From NCBI GenBank assembly GCA_026125925.1, contig JAHCKF010000076.1, forward strand, positions 1 through 11,368: DNA of 11,368 nucleotides, read 5' to 3'. Of this stretch, positions 6,659-11,368 are shown one piece after another (the first letter of the stretch is position 1; each line of letters starts with the position of its first letter). Under the pieces are notes generated by a model. That model saw only the letters and a program-made list of their open reading frames with translations, did not search any database and had not been told where the DNA came from. Position numbers and translations under genes: made by a program. The stretch comes from Pseudolabrys sp. Its GTDB lineage: Bacteria; Pseudomonadota; Alphaproteobacteria; Rhizobiales; Xanthobacteraceae.

Positions 6659-6968
6659 CTCATCCTCCTTGCGACTTCACGCGTGCACGACGCGTTTTCG
6701 GTTTCGCTCGCGGGATCGGAGGTATCCAAATCCCCGTATTCCAACTGTGAAAAGAAGCTAGGCCCATCGGCGGGAGAGCCTCAATCCGGGGAAGCCCGTA
6801 AAGCGGGTGAGAGCGCGACAATTTCGGACGCTGTTGCGTCTCTGCAACTTAATAGGGTAATTTGATACGACCGCGCTACACAGGTAGTAACGTGTTACTC
6901 TGAGAAATGGCGTTCGCGGCCGCGCCGGGCACCTTGAACTTGCCGTTCGGCAGCCCGATTCTTGAACC
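6659..6968. promoter_or_regulatory. 310-bp divergent intergenic region, AT-richer, with small dyads
   Basis: I can support no gene here. Near the outer membrane gene the leader carries two ACGCGT sites (6679-6684, 6690-6695) that can fold into a hairpin just before the ribosome binding site. The middle (about 6720-6870) is less GC-rich than the flanks, as expected for promoters, but I find no -35/-10 pair for the outer membrane gene that I would defend. Towards the small gene there is GTTGC (6833-6837) opposite GCAAC (6844-6848), a possible weak promoter TTGCGT (6834-6839) with GTAATT (6857-6862) at 17-bp spacing, and a perfect dyad at 6886-6899. The piece 6907-6960 has G/C-rich third positions in one frame on each strand but makes no recognisable protein. 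Confidence 0.4.
6886..6899. promoter_or_regulatory. Perfect dyad AGTAAC-GT-GTTACT, possible operator
   Basis: Six-base arms AGTAAC (6886-6891) and GTTACT (6894-6899) are perfectly inverted around GT. The site lies 70 bp before the ATG of the small gene at 6969 and downstream of a weak candidate promoter. A 14-bp symmetric site of this kind could bind a small dimeric regulator. No regulator gene is adjacent, so the role is unproven. Confidence 0.35.
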
Positions 6969-7217
6969 ATGCCGCGTCATGACACGCCCCGCGATGTCGC
7001 CCGCCGGCTGGCCCGCAGCCGGGACAGCCGTGCGCCGGCGCGCGATGCCTATCGCCGCGAGACCTTCCGGCTGCCGCGCGAGCAAGCGCGCGCCAAGGCG
7101 CGGGCGTTCTTCGAGCGTTATCCGAAAGCCGCCTACATGACGGAGGTCGAGTCCTGGCGTGTGCTCGCGGATGACGAGATCGAGTTCACGATGCGGCGGC
7201 TGCCCAGCGCCGATTGA
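6969..7217 (+). CDS. Conserved-looking small hypothetical protein
   Basis: The 82-aa protein is basic and arginine-rich at its N-terminus (RDVARRLARSRDSRAPARDAY) and ends in a more structured half with FFERYPKAAYMTEVESW (about residues 48-64) and IEFTMRRLPSAD. It has no signal peptide or membrane segment, so it is probably cytoplasmic. Third codon positions are G/C-rich throughout, which supports real coding. The start is fixed by an in-frame TGA at 6963-6965 with the first ATG at 6969; there is no clear ribosome binding site. I recall similar short proteins in other Rhizobiales, but I know no function or named domain. It is followed by a 127-bp gap and then the DM13 gene, so a shared operon is doubtful. 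Confidence 0.65.
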   Translation: MPRHDTPRDVARRLARSRDSRAPARDAYRRETFRLPREQARAKARAFFERYPKAAYMTEVESWRVLADDEIEFTMRRLPSAD

Positions 7218-7344
7218 GCACGCGTCCGCGCCAGCCTGGCCGAGACCGAACAGATAGCGGCCCGGCTGATAACGACCATGTGTTTCCCAGTTGAAGGAGA
7301 CGCTCTTTATCGTCGGCATGAGACGAATACGAGGGGGAGCGCCC

Positions 7345-7839
7345 ATGCGCAGCATCTGGCGGGGTCTTGCGATTTTTCTGCTGGGTGGAATTCTCGGCAC
7401 CGGCTTCGGCGTCGCGCTCGGTTTCTTTCTTTTTCCCTTCGTGTTTCCGCCGCCGCCCGCGGCAGAGCAGATTACCGAGGCGGACCGCGCGGCGCTTGTC
7501 GCGACCGGCACCTTCATTCACGCCAATCCGTCCGACCCGATCCACTATGGCAAGGGCAAGGTCAGCGTCTATCGACGTGCCGTCTTTCTTGAGCCCGATT
7601 TCGAGGTTGGCCCGGGGCCGGCCTTTCACGTTTATCTGGTGCCGAAGGCGAATGTGCGTACCGAGGCCGACGTCAAGGAGACGATGTTCGTCGATCTCGG
7701 CGGCCTGCGTGCCTTCAAGGGCAGTCAACGCTATCCAATCCCGGACGGCGTCGATCTGTCGAAATATCAGAGCGTCGTGATCTGGTGCCAGCACTTCAGC
7801 GTGCTGATCTCTCCCGCCGATCTGAAAGCCGCGCGATAA
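7345..7839 (+). CDS. Membrane-anchored DM13 domain protein
   Basis: The 164-aa protein has one N-terminal hydrophobic segment (about residues 7-34, IFLLGGILGTGFGVALGFF), then a proline hinge PPPPAA. The rest would face the periplasm. The second half fits the DM13 domain: KVSVYRRAVFLEPDFEV (72-88), FHVYLVPK (94-101), VDLGGLRAFKGSQRYPIPDG (116-135) and YQSVVIWCQHFSVLIS (141-156) with one cysteine, C148. DM13 has been proposed to take part in electron transfer through this conserved cysteine, but activity is unproven. I chose the ATG at 7345 because GAGGGGGAG (7331-7339) precedes it by 5 nt. The frame is open back to a TTG at 7291, which lacks such a site. There is no obvious operon partner; the TauE-like gene starts 65 bp further on. 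Confidence 0.88.
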   Translation: MRSIWRGLAIFLLGGILGTGFGVALGFFLFPFVFPPPPAAEQITEADRAALVATGTFIHANPSDPIHYGKGKVSVYRRAVFLEPDFEVGPGPAFHVYLVPKANVRTEADVKETMFVDLGGLRAFKGSQRYPIPDGVDLSKYQSVVIWCQHFSVLISPADLKAAR

Positions 7840-7904
7840 AGTCATGGCGGTGACAGGCTCGGCCTTGACCTAAAGCGGCCGAGCGGGCACGCAGCGCCTG
7901 GATC

Positions 7905-8663
7905 ATGCATTTACTCTCCGGCTTCGCAGACATTTCGCTGGCGCAGCTTCTGCTCGTCGCCATCGTCGCCTTGCTGGCCGGCATCATCGGCGGCATTTCC
8001 GGCTACGGCAGCGGCGCCCTGATGCCGCTGGTGCTGGTGCCGATGGTCGGCGCCGCGCCGGTCGTGCCGATCATCGGGCTTGCCGCGCTGTTCAACAATT
8101 TCGGCCGCGTCTCGGCCTACTTCCAGCATCTAGACCGTCGCCGCGCGCTGATTGCGGTGGTCGCCGCGTTGCCGACCTGCGTGCTCGGCGCCTGGGGCTA
8201 TTCGCAACTCACCGGGAAAGGCGCCGCTATCGTCATCGGCGCCATGCTGATAGCGAGCGTGCCGCTGCGCCGACTGGCGCGCCGGCGCAATTTCCGCATC
8301 GACGATCGCGGCCTTGCCGTCGGTTCGGTCGGGTACGGCGTGCTGGTCGGCGGCACCTCGGGCTCCGGCGTCATCATGCTGTCTCTGCTGATGGCGGTCG
8401 GCCTCGAAGGCGCGGCGGTCATCGCCACCGACGCCATGGTCTCGATCGGCATCGGCATCGTCAAAGTCTCGGTGTTCGGGTTCAACGGCGTGCTGACGCC
8501 GCAAGTGATCGCGCTGGCGCTGCTCACCGGCCTGGTCTCGATGCCGGGCGCGCATCTGTCGCGCTTCATCGTCAAGCACATGCCGGTGCATGTGCACACC
8601 GCAATCCTCGACTTCGTCGTATTGCTCGGCGGCGGCGTGATGATCGCGTCGGCGTTCCGCTAA
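7905..8663 (+). CDS. TauE/SafE (sulfite exporter) family membrane permease
   Basis: The 252-aa polytopic protein has about eight hydrophobic segments, starting with LAQLLLVAIVALLAGIIGG (residues 12-30) and the family motif GIIGGISGYGSGALMPLVL (26-44). The second half repeats the pattern with GYGVLVGGTSGSGVIMLSLL, as expected for the internal duplication of the family. TauE/SafE proteins move anions such as sulfite, sulfoacetate or other organic acids across the inner membrane. The substrate cannot be told from the sequence, and no sulfur-metabolism gene is nearby. The ATG at 7905 fits the family start, although the ribosome binding site is weak. The stop at 8663 is only 3 bp from the stop of the convergent hemF, so the two transcripts must overlap at their 3' ends. 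Confidence 0.9.
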   Translation: MHLLSGFADISLAQLLLVAIVALLAGIIGGISGYGSGALMPLVLVPMVGAAPVVPIIGLAALFNNFGRVSAYFQHLDRRRALIAVVAALPTCVLGAWGYSQLTGKGAAIVIGAMLIASVPLRRLARRRNFRIDDRGLAVGSVGYGVLVGGTSGSGVIMLSLLMAVGLEGAAVIATDAMVSIGIGIVKVSVFGFNGVLTPQVIALALLTGLVSMPGAHLSRFIVKHMPVHVHTAILDFVVLLGGGVMIASAFR

Positions 8664-8666
8664 CTC

Positions 8667-9560
8667 TTACGGCCACTTCACAACGGGCGGCATCGACGAC
8701 AGGATCGACTCGACATTGCCGCCGGTCTTCAGTCCGAAGATCGTGCCGCGGTCGTACAGCAGGTTGAACTCGACATAGCGGCCGCGGCGCACGAGCTGCT
8801 CATCGCGGTCGGCCGCGGTCCACGGCGTCGTGAAATTCGTCTCGACCAGCTTCGGATAGATGTCGCGGAAGGCGCGGCCGACATCCTGCGTGAAGGCGAA
8901 GGTCGCGTCCCAGTCGCTCTCCAGATAATCGTAGAAGATGCCGCCGATGCCGCGCGGTTCGTTGCGGTGCTTGAGGTGAAAATACTCGTCGCACCAGGCC
9001 TTGAATTTGGCGTAGTCGGAAATCGGCGCATGCGCGTCGCACGGCGCCTGCATCGCGGCATGAAACGCGACGGTGTCCGCATCGTCTTGGCGCCGCCGCG
9101 CATCGAGCACCGGCGTCAGGTCGGCGCCGCCGCCGAACCAGGCCTTCGACGTGACGACGAAGCGGGTGTTCATGTGCACCGCCGGAACATGCGGGTTCTG
9201 CGGATGCGCGATCAGCGAAATGCCGGAGGCCCAGAAATTGGGATTGTCGGCGGCGCCGGGAATCTGGCTGCGAAACTCCGGCGCGAATTCGCCATGCACC
9301 GTCGAGCAATGCACGCCGACCTTCTCGAACACGCGGCCGCGCATCATCGACATGACGCCGCCGCCGCCCGGTGAACCGGTGTGGTCGGTGCGCTGCCACG
9401 GCGTGCGCACAAAGCGGCCCGGCGCGCGATCGGAGAACGGTGCCGAGGCGGGCAGGGCGTCTTCGAGCGCTTCGAGGCTCGCGCAGATCTCATCGCGCAG
9501 GTTTTCGAACCAGGCGCGGGCCTTCGCTTTTTGCTCGTCGAGGGTGGCTGTCCTGGTCAC
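8667..9560 (-). CDS. hemF: Oxygen-dependent coproporphyrinogen III oxidase
   Basis: The 297-aa enzyme converts coproporphyrinogen III to protoporphyrinogen IX by two oxidative decarboxylations with O2, a late step of haem (and bacteriochlorophyll) synthesis, as a cytoplasmic homodimer. The diagnostic signature [18 protein letters not shown] (residues 187-204) followed by IGGIFYD is present. So are [13 protein letters not shown] (63-75), VHMNTRF (128-134), [10 protein letters not shown] (141-150) and the terminal [20 protein letters not shown]. Length is normal. The start is a GTG at 9560; the next in-frame ATG is far inside the conserved region, so GTG is the only sensible choice. This GTG overlaps the stop of the CopG antitoxin gene as GTGA, with only a weak purine-rich site upstream, so translation is probably coupled to that gene. 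Confidence 0.96.
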   Translation of the reverse strand: MTRTATLDEQKAKARAWFENLRDEICASLEALEDALPASAPFSDRAPGRFVRTPWQRTDHTGSPGGGGVMSMMRGRVFEKVGVHCSTVHGEFAPEFRSQIPGAADNPNFWASGISLIAHPQNPHVPAVHMNTRFVVTSKAWFGGGADLTPVLDARRRQDDADTVAFHAAMQAPCDAHAPISDYAKFKAWCDEYFHLKHRNEPRGIGGIFYDYLESDWDATFAFTQDVGRAFRDIYPKLVETNFTTPWTAADRDEQLVRRGRYVEFNLLYDRGTIFGLKTGGNVESILSSMPPVVKWP

Positions 9561-9826
9561 GCTTCTTCTTTCAGCTTTTCTTCCAGCCAGACCTTGATCA
9601 GCGACTGGTAGGGGACGTCGCGACGGTTGGCCGCGACCTTGATGCGATCGAGGGTGCCCTGTGGCATACGCAGCGAAATGGTCGTGGTCGATAATTTCAG
9701 ATTTGGAAACCGGACGCGCTGCGCCTTGCTCCAGTCGACGTAGTCGGCGGAGTCGTGCGTCTCCCAGAATTTCCGTTCCGCCGCTTCGGTGCGGAATTTG
9801 GGAATCTGCTTAGGGCTCTTGCTCAT
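9557..9826 (-). CDS. CopG-type (ribbon-helix-helix) antitoxin partner of BrnT
   Basis: The 89-aa protein begins [19 protein letters not shown] and continues [17 protein letters not shown], the pattern of the CopG antitoxin family (COG5304) often paired with BrnT toxins. The C-terminal half is a ribbon-helix-helix fold: a strand TTTISLRMP (residues 47-55), then two helices with [15 protein letters not shown] (71-85). It should bind and neutralise the toxin and, as a dimer, bind operator DNA. The ATG at 9826 was chosen because AAGGAG lies 10 nt upstream and family similarity starts there; the frame extends to 9925, but that part lies inside the toxin gene. It overlaps the brnT 3' end by 17 bp, and its stop overlaps the hemF start. 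I left out the symbol brnA because classical BrnA belongs to a different sequence family. Confidence 0.9.
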   Translation of the reverse strand: MSKSPKQIPKFRTEAAERKFWETHDSADYVDWSKAQRVRFPNLKLSTTTISLRMPQGTLDRIKVAANRRDVPYQSLIKVWLEEKLKEEA

Positions 9827-10109
9827 AATAAGCTCGCTCCTTGCGGTGCATGTCGCGGGCGGAAATAACGCGGATTTTCCTGCTCTCGTCGCGTAGCGTG
9901 AATGTGACGTGCAGCAATCGTCCATCGGCCGTCGACCCGAGCGCCTGATATCTGGCCTCGTCCTGGCTGTGTTTGAGGTCTTCGGCCAGCAGAACCTCGC
10001 TGCTGAAGACCTGCTCTGCCTCTGCCTGCGTCACGCGGTGCTTTTCGAGGCTCTTTCGTGAGTTCCCGTCATCCCAATCGAAACCCTCGATGGCGGTCAG
10101 GTCGATCAT
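9810..10109 (-). CDS. brnT: BrnT family ribonuclease toxin
   Basis: The 99-aa protein matches the BrnT/DUF497 family: FDWDDGNSRKSLEKHRVTQ (residues 10-28), AEAEQVF, a HSQDEARYQALGST block (47-60), GRLLHVTFTLR (63-73) and [19 protein letters not shown] (79-97). The family is a RelE-like fold; Brucella BrnT is an RNase that stops translation and growth, held in check by a co-expressed ribbon-helix-helix antitoxin. All the blocks expected are present, so it looks intact. The toxin gene precedes the antitoxin, the usual brnTA order. The ATG at 10109 has no ribosome binding site; a promoter whose predicted start falls on this ATG suggests a leaderless mRNA. Some BrnT/CopG pairs sit in accessory regions, but here the pair lies between two core genes, trmL and hemF. 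Confidence 0.93.
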   Translation of the reverse strand: MIDLTAIEGFDWDDGNSRKSLEKHRVTQAEAEQVFSSEVLLAEDLKHSQDEARYQALGSTADGRLLHVTFTLRDESRKIRVISARDMHRKERAYYEQEP

Positions 10110-10111
10110 TT

Positions 10112-10144
10112 CTGTATATTAAGATCATATACAGCTTGCGGCAA
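10112..10144 (-). promoter_or_regulatory. brnT promoter with a perfect operator dyad
   Basis: On the minus strand TTGCCG (10144 to 10139) and TAATAT (10121 to 10116) are spaced 17 bp, so transcription would start at about 10109, the A of the brnT ATG. A perfect 8-bp inverted repeat CTGTATAT/ATATACAG with a 7-bp centre (10112-10134) covers the -10 box and spacer. This is the expected place for autorepression by the toxin-antitoxin complex. The short AT-rich block stands out in a very GC-rich setting. The -35 box also lies in a weak GC hairpin (10138-10151) just after trmL, which has no T-tract and is not called a terminator. Confidence 0.7.
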
Positions 10145-10157
10145 GGGCCGCGGGTGA

Positions 10158-10616
10158 TCAGGCCGTCGGCGCACCCGCCTGGCGCAGCACCTCGCCGGCG
10201 ACCATGGCGGTTGCCACCGCGATATTGAGCGAGCGAAAGCCCTCCCGGATCGGGATGCGCAGGCGGACGTCGGCGGCCTGGTGCACGGCTTCCGGAACCC
10301 CGGCGCTCTCGCGGCCGACCATGACGATCTGGCCGTCGGTAAAGCGGTGGTCGAGGTAGGAGGTCTCGGCCGCGGTCGTCATGAGGACGAGGGCGAGGCC
10401 CTCGCGGCGACGCCAGTCCTGGAAGTCGGCGAAGGACGCGTGGCGGGCGATCGTCAGGTGGTCGAGATAGTCCATGCCGGCCCGCCGGAAGGCGCGGTCG
10501 GTCACCGGAAAGCCGGCCGGCTCGATGATGTGCGCCTCGATACCGAGACAGGCGCAGGCCCGCAGAATCGTGCCGGTATTCTGCGGGATATCGGGTTCGT
10601 AAAGCGCGAGCCGCAT
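10158..10616 (-). CDS. trmL: tRNA (cytidine/uridine-34 2'-O)-methyltransferase
   Basis: The 152-aa SPOUT-class enzyme methylates the ribose of the wobble base in leucine tRNAs using S-adenosylmethionine, as a cytoplasmic dimer. Visible motifs are YEPDIPQNTGTILRACACLG (residues 6-25), MVGRESAGVP (99-108) and the knot-forming IPIREGFRSLNIAVATAMV (121-139). Length is right for TrmL, which lacks extra domains. I chose the ATG at 10616; AAGG lies 8 nt before it and the family motif starts within 6 residues. The frame is open back to 10769, but that region is the divergent promoter area and does not look like TrmL. The gene is divergent from petA. It runs towards brnT with a 48-bp gap and no clear terminator, so read-through into the toxin-antitoxin operon and hemF is possible. 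Confidence 0.94.
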   Translation of the reverse strand: MRLALYEPDIPQNTGTILRACACLGIEAHIIEPAGFPVTDRAFRRAGMDYLDHLTIARHASFADFQDWRRREGLALVLMTTAAETSYLDHRFTDGQIVMVGRESAGVPEAVHQAADVRLRIPIREGFRSLNIAVATAMVAGEVLRQAGAPTA

Positions 10617-10711
10617 CGGTCGGACCTTGCCTGGATTGAGCCTTTGGCCGGGCCTAAACCACTCTGGGCGAACGATTTGTGCAGGGCCCCCCGGCTGGCC
10701 CGATAGCGGGC

Positions 10712-10740
10712 TTGCACTCGCACCACAAGGGTGCCAATAG
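10712..10740 (+). promoter_or_regulatory. Candidate petA promoter
   Basis: TTGCAC (10712-10717) and CAATAG (10735-10740) are spaced 17 bp within the 256-bp trmL-petA gap. The transcript would start near 10747 and have a leader of about 125 nt. A dyad GCACC-ACAAG-GGTGC (10720-10734) fills most of the spacer. The -10 match is only fair. I find no defensible trmL promoter in the gap. The rest of the gap (10741-10872) holds the leader and a purine-rich ribosome binding site (10855-10865). Confidence 0.4.
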
Positions 10741-10872
10741 AACGCTTCGAAATCGCCGTGCTGCCACAATTGGGGGGCGCGCGATGCCGGTCCGCCCCGC
10801 AGCTTTCAGGGAAGTCCTTCCCGGAGGCTCCGACCACGGGCGGAAAACCAAGCCGGGGGAGAGGGTTCAGAC

Positions 10873-11368
10873 GTGACGACCGTGCCTTCTGCGGAGCACT
10901 CGCGCCGCGATTTTCTTTACATCGCTACAGGTTCAGTTGCCGCCGTTGGCGCAGCAGCGACACTGGTGCCGCTGATCACCCAGATGAATCCGGATGCCTC
11001 GACCATCGCGGCCGGCGCGCCGATCGAGGTCGATCTGGCGCCGATCGCCGACGGTCAGATCATCAAGGTGTTCTGGCGGTCGAAGCCGATCTTCATCTTC
11101 CACCGCACCCAGAAGGAAATCGACGAGGCGAAAAACGTCGACGTCGCCACGCTTCCGGACCCGCAGACCGACGCCCAGCGCACCAAGCCGGGCCATGAGC
11201 CCTGGCTCGTCGTCATCGGCATCTGCACCCACCTCGGCTGTATCCCGATCGCCCACGAAGGCGAGTATGACGGCTGGTTCTGCCCCTGCCACGGTTCGCA
11301 GTACGACACCGCAGGGCGCATCCGCAAAGGCCCCGCGCCGCGGAATCTCGACCTGCCGCCCTACCAAT
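10873..11368 (+). CDS. petA: Ubiquinol-cytochrome c reductase Rieske iron-sulfur subunit (partial, runs off right edge)
   Basis: I translated this frame by hand from the GTG at 10873; 165 codons are seen before the edge, with roughly ten residues missing. The N-terminus has a twin-arginine motif SRRDFLYIATG (residues 10-20) and a membrane anchor VAAVGAAATLVPLI (22-35), as in Tat-inserted Rieske proteins. The [2Fe-2S] ligands are complete: CTHLGC (C118, H120, C123) and CPCHGS (C137, C139, H140). C123 and C139 are the family's disulfide pair. The protein carries electrons from ubiquinol to cytochrome c1 in the bc1 complex at the periplasmic face. The GTG start has GAGGG 7 nt upstream and matches family starts. 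Cytochrome b/c1 genes normally follow; they lie outside the window. Confidence 0.95.
   Translation, partial: MTTVPSAEHSRRDFLYIATGSVAAVGAAATLVPLITQMNPDASTIAAGAPIEVDLAPIADGQIIKVFWRSKPIFIFHRTQKEIDEAKNVDVATLPDPQTDAQRTKPGHEPWLVVIGICTHLGCIPIAHEGEYDGWFCPCHGSQYDTAGRIRKGPAPRNLDLPPYQ

Noticed and set aside
5639..6865. A 408-codon plus-strand open frame over the end of cca and opposite the outer membrane gene
   Set aside because: It runs through the terminator and reads antisense to a protein with signal peptide and barrel features; the translation has no recognisable domain.
6906..6960. A possible gene remnant with G/C third positions in one frame on either strand before the small gene
   Set aside because: Too short, with no start signal or recognisable similarity; bias on both strands at once is explained by composition.
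9557..10109. The BrnT/CopG pair as part of a larger anti-phage defence island
   Set aside because: Its neighbours are core genes (trmL, hemF, petA), and no other defence or mobility gene is seen.
10138..10151. GC hairpin after trmL as a terminator
   Set aside because: The stem is only 5 bp and is not followed by a T-tract; it overlaps the brnT -35 box.
10617..10769. A longer N-terminus for TrmL starting at 10769
   Set aside because: The extra 51 residues do not resemble TrmL and lie in the divergent control region facing petA; the ATG at 10616 starts right at the family motif.

Overview
The window is GC-rich and strongly G/C-biased at third codon positions. Its gene content points to an alphaproteobacterium of the order Rhizobiales (Hyphomicrobiales), probably near Bradyrhizobium, Rhodopseudomonas or Pseudolabrys. 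The evidence is the MoxR/DUF58/DUF4159 cluster beside DUF1285/NUDIX/DUF6111/CCA genes, an Omp25/31-type outer membrane protein, and a Tat-exported Rieske protein facing trmL. The genus is inferred from remembered family sequences, not from a search.

Left part (1-2605, minus strand): a tightly packed operon moxR - DUF58 - DUF4159/BatA-like, with 2-bp and ATGA junctions. It looks like a cell-envelope chaperone/AAA+ system, and its last gene leaves the window. Divergent from it (2819-5853, plus strand) is a chain of DUF1285, CoA pyrophosphatase (nudL-like), DUF6111 membrane protein and CCA-adding tRNA nucleotidyltransferase. The first three overlap at their stop/start codons. Between DUF6111 and cca lies a roughly 180-bp mosaic of palindromes with a very strong G-quadruplex motif, whose last hairpin covers the cca ribosome binding site. 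A strong bidirectional terminator (5872-5897) separates cca from a convergent outer membrane beta-barrel gene.

Middle part (6659-8663): an AT-richer intergenic stretch with small dyads, a short conserved-looking hypothetical gene, a membrane-anchored DM13-domain protein and a TauE/SafE-family permease.

Right part (8667-11368): hemF (aerobic coproporphyrinogen III oxidase) is minus strand and begins with a GTG that overlaps the stop codon of a CopG-type antitoxin gene. That gene in turn overlaps a brnT toxin gene. This BrnT/CopG toxin-antitoxin pair sits between trmL and hemF and has its own promoter with a perfect dyad between -35 and -10, predicting a leaderless brnT mRNA. trmL (wobble-base 2'-O-methyltransferase) faces petA, the Rieske subunit of cytochrome bc1, which is cut by the right edge.

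Most genes are ordinary core or near-core genes. The parts most worth a second look are non-coding: the hairpin/G-quadruplex element before cca, the toxin-antitoxin promoter, and the coupling of hemF to the toxin-antitoxin operon. I saw no new multi-gene system, CRISPR array, insertion sequence, tRNA or rRNA.
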